Of a stretch of 64,000 nucleotides of DNA, positions 7,894-17,581 are shown one piece after another (position 1 is the first letter of the stretch; every line of letters starts with the position of its first letter). The translations under genes were made by a program, and so were the position numbers. The stretch covers positions 310,001-374,000 of the forward strand of contig NZ_JAAOZT010000009.1 in the NCBI RefSeq assembly GCF_011947285.1, given 5' to 3'. Under the pieces are notes generated by a model. That model did not search any database, was not told where the DNA came from, and saw nothing but the letters and a program-made list of their open reading frames with translations. Origin of the DNA: Glaciimonas immobilis. Its GTDB lineage: Bacteria > Pseudomonadota > Gammaproteobacteria > Burkholderiales > Burkholderiaceae_D.

Positions 7894-8877
7894 ATGAGTT
7901 ACTTTATTCAAACAGCGATACCGGTATGCAATGTTATTCATCAGCAATCAAACCCCTATGGGCAGGTACCGCCTGATGCGATATTCACTGAACGCAAGTC
8001 GCGGTTTTCCGTTTTGGTGGTGGATGATCACGCTATCAATCTTTTTAGCATTAAACGCCAGTTAGAAGCTTTGGATTGCGACGTTGTGGAAGCTAGTGAT
8101 GGTGACGCAGCGTTAGCGCTAATTGCGAAGCGATCATTTTCTCTCATCCTTTTGGACTGTTATATGCCGGGCAAGGACGGTTATCAAATTGCGCAAGAAG
8201 TGCGTAAAGCTGAATCCAAAGGTCGCCATCGGACGCCGCTTGTCGCTATTTCTGCTGCGACTGACGCCCACCATCTACAACGTTGCGTTGATGCGGGCAT
8301 GAGCGCGGTGTTAAAAAAACCACTTCGGAGCGAAGATTTAAACGCCCTGATTATAAAGATCAAACGCACCGACAAAAGACGGCTTAAGAAGCCCGATTTG
8401 CGCTGTGCGACGATGGAGACCTTCAGGATAAGTGGGAGAGCTGCAAGGGCGGAGATTATCATGGGGCATACGACACGTGATTTTTCTGAGATGGCCAAAT
8501 CGGAAGTTGGTAGCGTTTTACATAATTGCACAGACGTAATGAGCTCGCCAATTTCTGCGAATCCAGTGACAGAAAACAATGCTATAGATCCGCAAATCAT
8601 TGCGTTATTTCGTGCGAGTGTCAAACACGATTTAGATAGAATTGGACAGGCTTTAGCATCCAACGATCACGCGCTCATTGCCGCGCGCGTACATCGTTTA
8701 AAAGGTGCTGCGATGGTACTCAGGATAAGTATGATTGTTGTAGCTATCGAAAAATTTGAGAACTTTCTTCAGATTGATCAGGGCCCGCATCTTATCTATC
8801 GTTACCAGGCTTACCGACGCCTTAGGGCAGAGATCGCAAGGGGATGGAAAAAGCTGGCCCTGACTGCTGGCGGATGA
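7894..8877 (+). CDS. Orphan receiver-HPt protein (C-terminal half of a BvgS/EvgS-type sensor)
   Basis: About 327 residues from ATG 7894 (GTG 7885 is an alternative start, nine bases earlier). Numbering from the GTG: a receiver domain at 42-160 has the acidic pair VDDH, phospho-acceptor Asp91 in LLDCYMPG and Lys in LKKP. A linker follows, then an HPt domain at 235-325 with phospho-His270 in ARVHRLKGAA. The arrangement equals the last two modules of unorthodox sensor kinases such as BvgS or EvgS, but no sensor or kinase domain is fused, and no kinase or HTH response regulator lies nearby. It could be a stand-alone phosphorelay shuttle or the surviving 3' part of a truncated hybrid kinase. Confidence 0.8.
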   Translation: MSYFIQTAIPVCNVIHQQSNPYGQVPPDAIFTERKSRFSVLVVDDHAINLFSIKRQLEALDCDVVEASDGDAALALIAKRSFSLILLDCYMPGKDGYQIAQEVRKAESKGRHRTPLVAISAATDAHHLQRCVDAGMSAVLKKPLRSEDLNALIIKIKRTDKRRLKKPDLRCATMETFRISGRAARAEIIMGHTTRDFSEMAKSEVGSVLHNCTDVMSSPISANPVTENNAIDPQIIALFRASVKHDLDRIGQALASNDHALIAARVHRLKGAAMVLRISMIVVAIEKFENFLQIDQGPHLIYRYQAYRRLRAEIARGWKKLALTAGG

Positions 8878-8919
8878 CTTACATTACGGCAAAGGCGGCC
8901 TGCGATACATGAGAATGGG

Positions 8920-8987
8920 CTATTGCATTCTGACGGGTTGCCATCGTAATGGCCTATTGCATTCTGACGGGTTGCCATCGTAATGGC
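8920..8987 (+). repeat. 34-bp tandem direct repeat, two copies
   Basis: Two essentially identical 34-bp units at 8920-8953 and 8954-8987, beginning CTATTGCATTCTGACGGGTT. They lie between the receiver-HPt gene and tag. The rest of the 8878-9282 gap shows no gene; the frame open upstream of tag does not look like Tag protein. Confidence 0.85.
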
Positions 8988-9282
8988 CTGAGCGCGAACC
9001 GGCGCTCTGCTGAATGTGGTCGTTACCGTCATTATTGGTGCTAACGCTGATGCCAGATTTGACATTTATATTAATGCCAACATTGATATCATTAAACAGG
9101 ACGTTAGCGACGGCGGCGAATACAAGGCATCAACTATTTCGGAGCAGAGGCAAAAAAGAAACAATACGGCCACATACTTTGAGAGTACCCAGAGAATTAT
9201 CTTTCCAAAATTCTGCTTAATTATTGCATATCTTTTACGTACTATTGTGCAACCACCGCCGCACAACTACCGCCACGCACCT

Positions 9283-9945
9283 ATGACGATTAACAGCGTA
9301 AAAGCAAAAGAAGCGCTCGACGAGATTGCTAGCCATGACATTAAGAGCATCAGCGATGGTGGCAGCATTGCGCCCACGAATCCCCGCTGTGGGTGGGTAA
9401 ACTTAAAAAATCCGCTCTATCTGCGTTATCACGACGAGGAGTGGGGCGTACCCTGTCATGACGAGACAAGGTTATTTGAGATGCTTAATCTTGAAGGCGC
9501 GCAAGCCGGACTTAGTTGGGAGACCGTTCTCAATAAAAGAGAAAATTATCGTGTAGCTTTTGATTGCTGGGATGCGAAAAAAATAGCCCGCTACGATGCC
9601 GACAAGGTGGCCGAACTGATGGCGAATGCCGGAATCATCCGTAATCGGCTCAAAATTGCCGCCACCATTAACAACGCCAAAGCCTATTTGCAGTTGTGTA
9701 AAGAGGTGGGTGGACTTGACGCGTTTTTGTGGGCTTACGTTGAGGGCAGGCCCTTGCAAGGGAATTGGTTTAACGGGAATCCCAGCCCCGCAAAAACGCC
9801 ACTATCTGATCAAATTTCAAAAGACTTGCTTAAGCGCGGATTCAAATTTGTCGGTTCAACGATAATTTACGCTTATCTTCAGGGGGTAGGGTTGATAGAC
9901 GATCACACGACCGAATGCTTTCGCCATCATGCCGCCGGAAAATAG
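9283..9945 (+). CDS. tag: DNA-3-methyladenine glycosylase I
   Basis: 221 residues from ATG 9283. Excises 3-methyladenine from alkylated DNA to start base-excision repair. Family hallmarks: RCGWV at the start of the core, YHDEEWGVP, LEGAQAGLSWETVL, KRENYR and the C-terminal DDHTTECFRHH, which supplies zinc ligands with the N-terminal Cys and His. Length is about 35 residues more than the usual 187, an unconserved N-terminal tail; the frame stays open to 9016 but that extension has no family similarity, so I chose the ATG nearest the core. No Shine-Dalgarno is evident, so the start could lie further in. Confidence 0.92.
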   Translation: MTINSVKAKEALDEIASHDIKSISDGGSIAPTNPRCGWVNLKNPLYLRYHDEEWGVPCHDETRLFEMLNLEGAQAGLSWETVLNKRENYRVAFDCWDAKKIARYDADKVAELMANAGIIRNRLKIAATINNAKAYLQLCKEVGGLDAFLWAYVEGRPLQGNWFNGNPSPAKTPLSDQISKDLLKRGFKFVGSTIIYAYLQGVGLIDDHTTECFRHHAAGK

Positions 9946-10178
9946 CGGATCCATGGATTCGTTCCGGGGCGGTGCCTGGCGAACTTAAAACACCGAATGC
10001 GAAGTGTGAAGTGTTGACCGTTGCAACGTTAATATGCCGTTTAAGAAAATGGCAAATGACGACCGGTGCGGCGCTCGCACCGATGCATGTCAACACTAAA
10101 ATTGAAACTTGGAAGATTGAAAATGTAAGCTTTACGTTTTTAGCGCAACGTCAATTTTTCCCCTTGAATTTAATCAAA

Positions 10179-11366
10179 TTAACCAGAAAACGCCTGAATA
10201 CCCGTTTGTGCCCGCCCGAGAATTAATGCATGGACATCGTGTGTGCCCTCATAGGTATTGACCACTTCCAGATTGACCATGTGCCGAATAACGCCGTATT
10301 CGTCTGAAATCCCGTTCCCACCCAGCATGTCGCGCGCCAGTCTGGCGACGTCCAGCGCTTTGCCGCAAGAGTTGCGCTTCATCATCGAGGTAATTTCCAC
10401 CGAGGCCGTTCCCTCATCCTTCATGCGCCCAAGCCGTAGGCAACCTTGCAGACCTAATGTGATCTCGGTTTGCATATTGGCTAATTTAAGTTGGATCAGC
10501 TGATTTGCGGCGAGTGGGCGGCCAAATTGTTGGCGATCTATAACGTATTGCCTGGCGCGGTGCCAGCAATCTTCGGCGGCGCCAAGTGCGCCCCAGGCGA
10601 TGCCAAAACGCGCTGAATCCAGACAGGTGAATGGACCTTTGAGTCCTTTTACGCCCGGCAGAAGATTATCTTCTGGCACAAATACCTGATCCATGACGAT
10701 TTCGCCGGTGATCGAGGTACGTAGACCGACTTTGCCGTGAATCGTCGGCGTTGAGAGTCCTTTCCATCCCTTTTCCAAAATAAAACCACGGATGACATCA
10801 TCCTCTGTCTTGCCCCAGACCACAAACACATCGGCAATCGGGGCGTTGGTGATCCACATTTTGGAGCCAGATAACGAATAGCCCCCATCAACTTTTTTAG
10901 CGCGCGTAATCATGCTGCCCGGATCAGAGCCATGATTTGGTTCCGTCAAGCCAAAGCAACCGATAGTTTTACCGCTTGCCAGCGCTGGCAGATATTGCTG
11001 TTTTTGCGCCTCCGACCCAAACGCATTAATTGGTACCATCACCAGCGAGGATTGCACGCTCATCATGGATCGATATCCCGAGTCGACCCGTTCGACTTCG
11101 CGCGCAATCAAACCATAGGCGACATAACTGAGCCCGCCGCCACCGTATTCTGTCGGGATCGTGGCGCCGAGCAAACCCAGTTCGCCCATCTCCTGAAAGA
11201 TACCCGGATCGGTCTCTTCATGACGAAAAGCCTTCAGCACCCGTGGAGCAAGTTTATCTTGCGCGTATGCGCGCACCGCATCGCGCACCATGCGTTCATC
11301 GGCAGTTAACTGTTGATCGATTAAAAGTGGGTCGGACCAATCGAATACTGCTTTAGGTTGTGCCAT
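10179..11366 (-). CDS. gcdH: Glutaryl-CoA dehydrogenase
   Basis: 395 residues, FAD-dependent acyl-CoA dehydrogenase that converts glutaryl-CoA to crotonyl-CoA in lysine and tryptophan degradation. Motifs: [17 protein letters not shown] for FAD/substrate binding, [31 protein letters not shown] and the catalytic Glu in [20 protein letters not shown]. The last is typical of GcdH rather than short-chain dehydrogenases. Length is normal. The usual CoA-transferase and LysR partners are not adjacent: tag lies downstream and ycaO is divergent. Confidence 0.93.
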   Translation of the reverse strand: MAQPKAVFDWSDPLLIDQQLTADERMVRDAVRAYAQDKLAPRVLKAFRHEETDPGIFQEMGELGLLGATIPTEYGGGGLSYVAYGLIAREVERVDSGYRSMMSVQSSLVMVPINAFGSEAQKQQYLPALASGKTIGCFGLTEPNHGSDPGSMITRAKKVDGGYSLSGSKMWITNAPIADVFVVWGKTEDDVIRGFILEKGWKGLSTPTIHGKVGLRTSITGEIVMDQVFVPEDNLLPGVKGLKGPFTCLDSARFGIAWGALGAAEDCWHRARQYVIDRQQFGRPLAANQLIQLKLANMQTEITLGLQGCLRLGRMKDEGTASVEITSMMKRNSCGKALDVARLARDMLGGNGISDEYGVIRHMVNLEVVNTYEGTHDVHALILGRAQTGIQAFSG

Positions 11367-11804
11367 TGTTTGCTTTCCTGATGACTGTTTATGATGGGTG
11401 CCGACGCCTGACGTCCAGAATGGTACGATCTCGCGAAGTGGCTAGCGAAAGGCCTGAGGTTTCAAGCGCACGTACCGCTAGGGGTATTTTAGGCCAACCA
11501 GTTAAGCAGCGGTTTGTAGTCGCTACGTTTGCGCATTGCAGCGACTCCTTAAAAGTGGCTTTTTGATTGCAGTCGTTGCCCCACCTTGATTGGTTTGGAC
11601 TTCATTTTGCGCAATTTTTCATCGAATTTTGCCGTGCGCATGCACACGATGTATCATCACGACATTCGCAAAAATAGGCTGAGGGTAGTTGTCTTTTTTG
11701 CTATTTTCGTTGCGCCATGCATCTGTCCGACCGTTCCAGCGCGTTACATTGGATAGCGTCGACAGCGCCACACCCAAATTCTTTTTACTTTTCCAGGATT
11801 TCAC
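11367..11804. other. Divergent intergenic region between gcdH and ycaO
   Basis: 438 bases serving two divergent promoters. A 7-bp inverted repeat (AGTCGCT at 11518-11524, AGCGACT at 11540-11546) followed by a T-rich stretch is the only structure seen. No convincing gene. Confidence 0.5.
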
Positions 11805-13526
11805 ATGTCAACAGAACACTTTATTCCGGGCAAAGATGCCTCGCTAGAATCGTCAATTAGCACGATGCAAGGAAAGCTGGAGGCGCTTGGTTTCCATATT
11901 GAAGAACGTTCGTGGCTCAATCCGGTGGATGGTTGCTGGTCGGTGCATATTCGGGACCGCGATTGCCCGTTGCTGTTCACGAATGGAAAAGGCGCAACCG
12001 AGCAAGCATCACGCGCCAGCGCGCTGGGCGAATTTTTTGAGCGCTTGTCATGCAATTATTTTTGGACCCATTTTTACCTTGGCGAGAAAATAGCGAATGG
12101 CCCGTTTGTGCATTATCCGCGCGAAAAATGGTTTGAACTCAACGACGATAGTGAAGCATGGCCAGCAGGTTTGCTCACCCCCGAACTACAAAAATTCTAC
12201 AATCCGGAAGGCACCGTTGACGCTACCATGCTGGTCGATTACAACTCCGGTAATCAGGATCGCGGCATCTGCGCCATCCCGTATGTGCGTGAACGCGATG
12301 GTGAGACGGTCTGGTTCCCGGTCAATATTATTGGCAATCTGTACGCCAGCAACGGTATGTCAGCCGGCAATACTCAGGCCGAGGCCCGCACCCAGGCGCT
12401 CTCGGAAATCTTCGAGCGCGATGTCAAATTCCGTATTATCAAAGACGGCCTGTGCTTGCCGGACGTACCAGAAGAAGTCATCGCCCGCTATCCACGCATC
12501 GCGTCGGGCATCCGCGCCTTGCGTGCGGCTGGCTTTGGGATATTGGTTAAAGACGCATCACTCGGCGGACAATATCCGGTCATGAATGTGACATTATTAA
12601 ACCCGACCGATCAGGGTTGTTTCTCCAGCTTTGGCGCACACCCGCGTTTTGAGATCGCCCTTGAACGTGCGCTGACTGAGTTGTTGCAAGGTCGCGCATT
12701 GGACGCGTTAGGTGGCTTTCCAGAGCCGGGGTTCGATTTGGAAGAAATTGCGCACTCACAAAATCTCGAGATCCATTTCGTTGATTCAAGCGGCATCATT
12801 AGCTGGAACTTCCTGCGCGATACGCCAGATTTTGAATTCAGCGACTGGAACTTTAGCAACACCACTGCCGAAGATTACGCATGGTCGATTGCCGCGATTC
12901 ACGCCAAAGGTCACGAAATCTATATCGCAGATTTCACCCATCTGGATGTATATGCCTGCCGCATTCTGGTGCCCGGCATGTCGGATATATACCCTGTCGA
13001 AGATTTGGAATGGGATAATGTCAGCGTCGGTAACGGAATCCGCGAACCGATTTTATTCCTGGCAGATTTGGATGACGAAGAATGTACCGACTTGCTAGCA
13101 GAGCTAAACGAACTGGGCCTGGCGGATCAGCGCCCGGTCGCGGCCTTGATCGGTCTGGTCGCTGATGTCGATACGTTATGGAAAGAACTACGGGTCGGCG
13201 AACTGAAAACGCTGCTGGCATTAGCCATCGGCGACCATGAAGCCGTCCGCGAAGGTTGCGACTGGATTCGCCATTTCAATCAAATCAGCGCAGATCGCCA
13301 ACTGGTTTATCGTTGCATCGAAAGTCTGATCGGTCTGGACGATCCGGCACCTTACACCGACGCCCTGCAACTCTTGTACGGCGCTGCCACGGTCCAGCAA
13401 GCACATGCACTGCTAAACCGCGAACAACGCTTTTTCGGCATCAAATCGCCAGGTCTGAATCTCGAAGGTTGCGACATGCATCAGCGTTGGTTAGCAGCAT
13501 ACGCCAAAGTCCAGCTGGCCAAATAA
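11805..13526 (+). CDS. ycaO: YcaO-type protein (ribosomal S12 methylthiolation cofactor family)
   Basis: 573 residues, full length against E. coli YcaO (586). YcaO domains bind ATP and activate amide backbones; E. coli YcaO assists RimO in beta-methylthiolation of S12. Visible family features: KGATEQASRASALGEFFERL near 65-85, GMSAGNTQAEARTQALSEIFER near 183-205 (ATP/Mg-binding glutamates) and GGFPEPGFDLEE. The C-terminal third is the tetratricopeptide-like extension of the E. coli type. No partner thiazole/oxazole cyclodehydratase, dehydrogenase or precursor peptide is adjacent, so a RiPP role is not supported. AGGA lies 7 bases before the ATG. Confidence 0.88.
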   Translation: MSTEHFIPGKDASLESSISTMQGKLEALGFHIEERSWLNPVDGCWSVHIRDRDCPLLFTNGKGATEQASRASALGEFFERLSCNYFWTHFYLGEKIANGPFVHYPREKWFELNDDSEAWPAGLLTPELQKFYNPEGTVDATMLVDYNSGNQDRGICAIPYVRERDGETVWFPVNIIGNLYASNGMSAGNTQAEARTQALSEIFERDVKFRIIKDGLCLPDVPEEVIARYPRIASGIRALRAAGFGILVKDASLGGQYPVMNVTLLNPTDQGCFSSFGAHPRFEIALERALTELLQGRALDALGGFPEPGFDLEEIAHSQNLEIHFVDSSGIISWNFLRDTPDFEFSDWNFSNTTAEDYAWSIAAIHAKGHEIYIADFTHLDVYACRILVPGMSDIYPVEDLEWDNVSVGNGIREPILFLADLDDEECTDLLAELNELGLADQRPVAALIGLVADVDTLWKELRVGELKTLLALAIGDHEAVREGCDWIRHFNQISADRQLVYRCIESLIGLDDPAPYTDALQLLYGAATVQQAHALLNREQRFFGIKSPGLNLEGCDMHQRWLAAYAKVQLAK

Positions 13527-13528
13527 TC

Positions 13529-13565
13529 GGACTTCCGCAAAATCGCCCCAGCGTTGTGCTTTCCT
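13529..13565 (+). repeat. Dispersed intergenic repeat, copy 1
   Basis: GGACTT.CGCAAAAT.GCCCCAGCG followed by TTGTGCTTTCCT; the same sequence, with two substitutions and a 3-base insertion, recurs at 19346-19385 in the same orientation. Weaker similarity (GCGT-GC--GTGGTTG) continues for about another 70 bases. It lies directly after the ycaO stop. Confidence 0.7.
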
Positions 13566-13791
13566 TGCAGGATGCGCGGGCAGGTACGAACCCACGGTAT
13601 GCGTTAGCGTGGTTGATAAACCGGTTGCCCGTGCTGCCTATGAGTAAGTCAGCATAAAAGTGCCATTGAAGTTGTCGTTGCCGGTTATTTTGGCTGTCAG
13701 TCGGGAATTGTCGGAATACATATCTGAGCGCCAGCGAGTTGGTATTTCGACCCGACTGATAGTCGAAATAACCGGGGACCCGCCAACGGCG

Positions 13792-13821
13792 GGCGACGCC
13801 TCTGCGGTCGCCTTTTTTTTT
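13792..13821 (+). terminator. Rho-independent terminator
   Basis: GGCGAC (13792-13797), nine-base loop, GTCGCC (13807-13812), then nine T. It lies 265 bases after ycaO. Just upstream is another dyad, TATTTCGAC (13743-13751) with GTCGAAATA (13762-13770). The whole 13527-14021 gap otherwise holds only the dispersed repeat. Confidence 0.75.
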
Positions 13822-14021
13822 GGTGCTTTTTTCTGCGGGGGCGCCTAGCCGAAGCAAGAAAAAGGCACTGGCTGTCGGTCCACCCCGACTAGTATCCACG
13901 GAGCACAAACCGTTTCAGTTATTGAGCACGCGACCTACAGCGCCAACGCAAAATAAGAATCTTTAAATCAATAACGGCGAATATCAACACGCCCTAATCA
14001 TCATCGTTAAATATCAACAAC

Positions 14022-14744
14022 ATGACCAAATTATCCCTGGACCGCATCCTCCAATCCCAAGGTGTAGGCACCCGCAAATACTGCCGCACCCTAATCGACG
14101 ACAACGAAATCACCATCAATGGTGAAATCATCAACGACTACCGCGTCAAGCTCGACACCGACGGCTTAGTCTTCGTCTTGTTCGACGAAGAATGGATTTA
14201 CCGCGAGCGCGTCTACATCGCCCTGCACAAACCCCCCAACATCGAATGCTCCCGCAAGCCCAGCCATCACCCCGGCGTATTATCAATTTTGCCAGAAGAA
14301 TTCACCTGGCGCGAACTGCAGCCAGTTGGCAGGCTAGACCACGACACGACGGGTTTATTGCTAATGTCCGACGACGGCAGCTTCATCCACGCCCAATCTT
14401 CACCAAAACGGCACGTTCCTAAAATATACGTCGCGACCACCCACGATCCGGTTACCCCGGAACTAGTCGCACAACTACTTGGCGGCGTGCAACTCAACGA
14501 CGAACCAGCTCCGTTGAGGGCCATAAGCTGTAAAATGATTGACGAACAGCATATCGAAATCGTTCTGGAGCAAGGTAAATATCATCAGGTCAAGCGCATG
14601 CTGGTCGCAGCGGGCAACCATTGCGTCGCATTGCAGCGGACCGCGATTGGCGCCATGACATTGGCATCGTTAGCGCTGGAAGAGGGCGACTGGTGCTATC
14701 TGACACCCGAACAATGCGCATTGCTAGCCCCTACAACCGCATAA
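14022..14744 (+). CDS. rsuA: RsuA-family rRNA pseudouridine synthase
   Basis: 240 residues. N-terminal S4 RNA-binding domain (1-60: LDRILQSQGVGTRKYCRTLI) and an RsuA/RluB/E/F catalytic domain with the active-site Asp106 in GRLDHDTTGLLLMSDDG. KYHQVKRMLVAAGNHC is the family's C-terminal motif. Length and the DTTGLLLMSDDG form fit RsuA, which makes pseudouridine 516 in 16S rRNA; RluE/RluF cannot be fully excluded. It stands alone, followed by a strong terminator shared with convergent argB. Confidence 0.85.
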   Translation: MTKLSLDRILQSQGVGTRKYCRTLIDDNEITINGEIINDYRVKLDTDGLVFVLFDEEWIYRERVYIALHKPPNIECSRKPSHHPGVLSILPEEFTWRELQPVGRLDHDTTGLLLMSDDGSFIHAQSSPKRHVPKIYVATTHDPVTPELVAQLLGGVQLNDEPAPLRAISCKMIDEQHIEIVLEQGKYHQVKRMLVAAGNHCVALQRTAIGAMTLASLALEEGDWCYLTPEQCALLAPTTA

Positions 14745-14774
14745 GCACGCTACCGATTCAACCAAAAATAAAAT

Positions 14775-14801
14775 GGAGCAACAGCATCGCGCTGTTGCTC
14801 C
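14775..14801. terminator. Bidirectional terminator between rsuA and argB
   Basis: Perfect 11-bp stem GGAGCAACAGC / GCTGTTGCTCC with loop ATCGC. An A-rich tract lies on the left and a T-containing tract (CTTATT) on the right, so it can serve both convergent genes. Confidence 0.85.
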
Positions 14802-14856
14802 CTTATTCGTTGATGCCTTCAGCGTAGCACTGGTTTGCTACCTGTGTTGTGCTTAG

Positions 14857-14884
14857 GCTTAATGCTTAATGCTTAATGCTTAAT
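14857..14884. repeat. Four tandem GCTTAAT heptamers at the argB stop
   Basis: Four copies of a 7-bp unit; the argB stop codon (14880-14882 on the minus strand) lies in the last unit. Copy-number change would affect only the 3' untranslated part. Confidence 0.9.
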
Positions 14885-15782
14885 GCGAGCGGATCATAGT
14901 GCCGAAAGCTTGCTCGCTTAATACTTCAAGCAGCAAGGAGTGCTCGATCCGGCCATCAATGATATGGACTGCGTTCACACCGGCTTTGGCCGCATCAAGT
15001 GCCGATGAAATCTTGGGCAGCATGCCGCCTGAGATCGTGCCGTCTTCAAACATCTCATCGATTTCACGGGCTGACAAATCCGTCACCAGATTGCCTTCTT
15101 TATCCTGGACACCGGCGATGTTGGTCATCATGATCAGTTTTTCTGCGTGCAGAATTTCGGCAATCTTGCCCGCTACAACATCGGCATTGATGTTGTAAGC
15201 CTGACCGTCTGCGCCAAATCCGATAGGTGAAATGATCGGGATAAAGGCATCGTCCTGCAATGCTTTTACGACTGCTGGATTGATCGCCTCGATTTCACCA
15301 ACGAATCCGATATCGAGAAATTGACCAGGATTTTGCTTATCCGGCATTTTCATGCGGCGCGCCCTAATCAGGCCACCGTCTTTGCCGGTCAAGCCAACTG
15401 CCTGACCGCCGTAGTGATTAATCAGCATCACGATGTCTTGCTGGACTTCGCCGCCCAATACCCACTCGACAACTTCCATGGTTTCTTCGTCAGTGACGCG
15501 ATGGCCCTGAACGAAGATACCTTGTTTGCCGATTTTTTTGAGCGCGTTTTCAATTTGCGGGCCACCACCGTGCACCACAACGGGATTCATTCCGACCAGT
15601 TTTAACAAAATCACGTCACGTGCGAAGCCATGTTTCAGGCGTTCGTCGGTCATGGCATTGCCACCGTATTTGACGACAATGGTTTTGCCATGAAATTTAC
15701 GTATATACGGTAACGCCTCCGCTAGAATTCCTGCTTTTACTTTTGGAGGAATATTGGCAAGTTCATCGGTGAAGTCGAGCAT
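14880..15782 (-). CDS. argB: Acetylglutamate kinase
   Basis: 300 residues; phosphorylates N-acetylglutamate, the second step of arginine synthesis. Motifs: VKYGGNAM near 29-36, [36 protein letters not shown] and the C-terminal [15 protein letters not shown]. Start ATG 15782 has AGGA 6 bases upstream; the frame runs open to 15959, but the extra 59 residues are not conserved. Length is normal. Single-gene unit ending at the bidirectional terminator. Confidence 0.95.
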   Translation of the reverse strand: MLDFTDELANIPPKVKAGILAEALPYIRKFHGKTIVVKYGGNAMTDERLKHGFARDVILLKLVGMNPVVVHGGGPQIENALKKIGKQGIFVQGHRVTDEETMEVVEWVLGGEVQQDIVMLINHYGGQAVGLTGKDGGLIRARRMKMPDKQNPGQFLDIGFVGEIEAINPAVVKALQDDAFIPIISPIGFGADGQAYNINADVVAGKIAEILHAEKLIMMTNIAGVQDKEGNLVTDLSAREIDEMFEDGTISGGMLPKISSALDAAKAGVNAVHIIDGRIEHSLLLEVLSEQAFGTMIRSH

Positions 15783-16028
15783 GGGCAATCCTGCGAGAGT
15801 CTGAAAAGTGAACGAAGAACCGGGAATAAGTGCGGATGTCAGTCGGGCCAGACCTGGCCGCCAGCAATCCGCATTTAGGGACACGGTAATGGGCGCGATT
15901 TTACATGGAAAAGTCGGAGCTTGTTGGTTGCAAAACGGCGATGTTAGGATAAAACACACAAACGGCCATTTTGAGTTGTAAATCAGTGCCTTGTTGGCAT
16001 CTTGCGACGACCGTTTGTTGTCAGATCG

Positions 16029-16424
16029 TTATTGATGCGACCGCTGAAAGACATCGCGGATCGTCTCCAGATAAAAGTCCTCGGTCAGGTCCAGTACTGC
16101 AAAATATTCCTGATAGAAAGCGCGGGTCGTATTGGCTTTTTCCAGATCGCCTTCGACAAGGTCTGAATATAGTCCCTTGAACGCATTAACATGGCGTTGC
16201 AGGTTCATACTCATGATCGCTGAGAGTTGCCAAAACTCTGGATACACGCGGCGGCCGGCACCCGGATGGCGTTGCGGGACGGTGCTAATGAGGTTTTTTT
16301 CAAACCATTCAAAGGGCTTGCTGGTTGCGAGTTCGTTGACGCCAGTCGGATTAATGCGGGTGTCGATGGGGCTGGCCATGAGTGTCAGGCTATGCGGTTG
16401 CGCGGGGTTATTATCTTCGGCCAT
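16029..16424 (-). pseudogene. phaZ: Internal fragment of intracellular poly(3-hydroxybutyrate) depolymerase
   Basis: 131 codons reading like the middle of PhaZ (about 420 residues in relatives): MAEDNNPAQPHSLTLMASP, then PIDTRINP, KPFEWFEKNLI, VYPEFWQLSAIMSMNLQRHV and FYLETIRDVF. The catalytic Ser region upstream and the His-containing C-terminal part (GERDD, RHH, VGHYGVFSG in relatives) are both missing; the frame ends QRSHQ-stop where intact PhaZ continues. No homologous sequence was found in the flanks. A remnant truncated at both ends, probably inactive. Family assignment rests on remembered conserved segments. Confidence 0.75.
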
Positions 16425-16811
16425 GATAAGCGAGTGCCAATGATCAGGTTAAATTTTTCATGCGTGCAACGACAGGGTGTTTATTGGAGCAATTCACGGT
16501 GTAATGTCCCTCTGCAAGCAACAATTTTCTTGCGGCGTTGCCACTGGTTGCGCGGTGGACTGTTTGGAGGACTGTTGGTGTCAGGGGCTGCCCGCATTGA
16601 TGGCGGTACCAACGGCATCCAAAATTGCTGAACCTGTGAACAAAAGTGCATGTTTTTGCCCTGTATGTCTAAGACTTTTATTGGATTGCATCACGTTAAC
16701 GTCAACACCCTGATCAGTCTAACGGTTCCTTATGTGCACTAGAGGCAATAGGGGTTGGGGACAGTTGCCAGTATCCACGGCGCCATGGCAGCGCTCTCTG
16801 ACTATTTGTCT
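16425..16811. other. Gap between the phaZ remnant and the SPOR gene
   Basis: 387 bases; no coding frame with recognisable content in any frame, and no PhaZ N-terminal similarity. Probably decayed sequence. Confidence 0.4.
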
Positions 16812-17555
16812 TTAGTCTGGCGCGGGCGCTTCGCAATCGCGTATTTCTTTGTTGGCAAAACTGGCGGCGACTTTCTCAAACTGCGTGTGGTTTTGGGTGG
16901 TCAACGTTCTTAACTGAAAAGCGATCTTGCCGAAAGTTGATTTACGGGCTTCTACCCGCATGCCGGTGAGCCCTTTTTCTTCAAGGTGGGCGACCTGTGT
17001 CCGCGATGCCTCATCGGTTTTAAAAGTGCCCAGCGAAATACCATAGCGTAGCGGTGGGGCATCCTGAATCACAAAAAAGTCGTTAATACCCATGCCGAGT
17101 AGTTCTTCGCCTTTTTTGTTGGCGTTATCCTGACTCCCAAACGACGGCAGGTAAACTCTGTAGCTTCCAATCTCTTGCACTTCGCGGCGTGTGGGTTTGA
17201 TTGAGGGTGCGAGTTCCGCCAGCTGGCTGGCAAATCGTCGGGCTTCGGCTGCCGTGAAATTGCCTATTTCCGTGCACGAATAAACGCTTGCCGCGGCGAC
17301 AGAGCTGGTACTCGTGGCGGCGGAAGATGCGCTGTTTGTATTGCTAGCGCGGTCTTCGTTCGCTTTTGCGGCAAGTGCTTGCTGCGCAAGTTCTGTTGCC
17401 GGGATTAATTTGATTTTGTCCGTCTGTATCTGGTTGAGCAGTCGCGCTGGCTCCCTTCCGCTGTGCTTGAGACCCGTTTTATCCAGATAGCCCTGTTGCA
17501 TCGCAAACAGGCCAATATTAAATAACAGTAATAACCAGAAAAATATTTTCAACAT
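16812..17555 (-). CDS. SPOR-domain membrane-anchored protein
   Basis: 247 residues. One N-terminal transmembrane helix (2-19, LKIFFWLLLLFNIGLFAMQQ), a low-complexity Ala/Ser/Asn/Thr linker (about 60-90), then a SPOR-like domain (about 115-205: YRVYLPSFGSQDNANKKGEE, LRYGISLGTFKTDEASRTQV). SPOR domains bind denuded peptidoglycan at division sites. It follows birA and coaX on the same strand 26 bases after coaX, a grouping common in Burkholderiales, so probably a three-gene operon. Confidence 0.8.
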   Translation of the reverse strand: MLKIFFWLLLLFNIGLFAMQQGYLDKTGLKHSGREPARLLNQIQTDKIKLIPATELAQQALAAKANEDRASNTNSASSAATSTSSVAAASVYSCTEIGNFTAAEARRFASQLAELAPSIKPTRREVQEIGSYRVYLPSFGSQDNANKKGEELLGMGINDFFVIQDAPPLRYGISLGTFKTDEASRTQVAHLEEKGLTGMRVEARKSTFGKIAFQLRTLTTQNHTQFEKVAASFANKEIRDCEAPAPD

Positions 17556-17581
17556 AGCATTGTGTGGTTTAGCATTTGGTT

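Noticed and set aside
11805-13526. YcaO as part of a RiPP (thiazole/oxazole) cluster
   Set aside because: Full-length E. coli-type YcaO with its C-terminal extension and no cyclodehydratase partner, dehydrogenase or precursor peptide beside it.
13660-13848. 62-codon ORF after ycaO
   Set aside because: It runs through two hairpins including a terminator; not a plausible gene.
14857-14884. Phase-variable repeat affecting argB
   Set aside because: The heptamers follow the stop codon, so copy number cannot change the protein.
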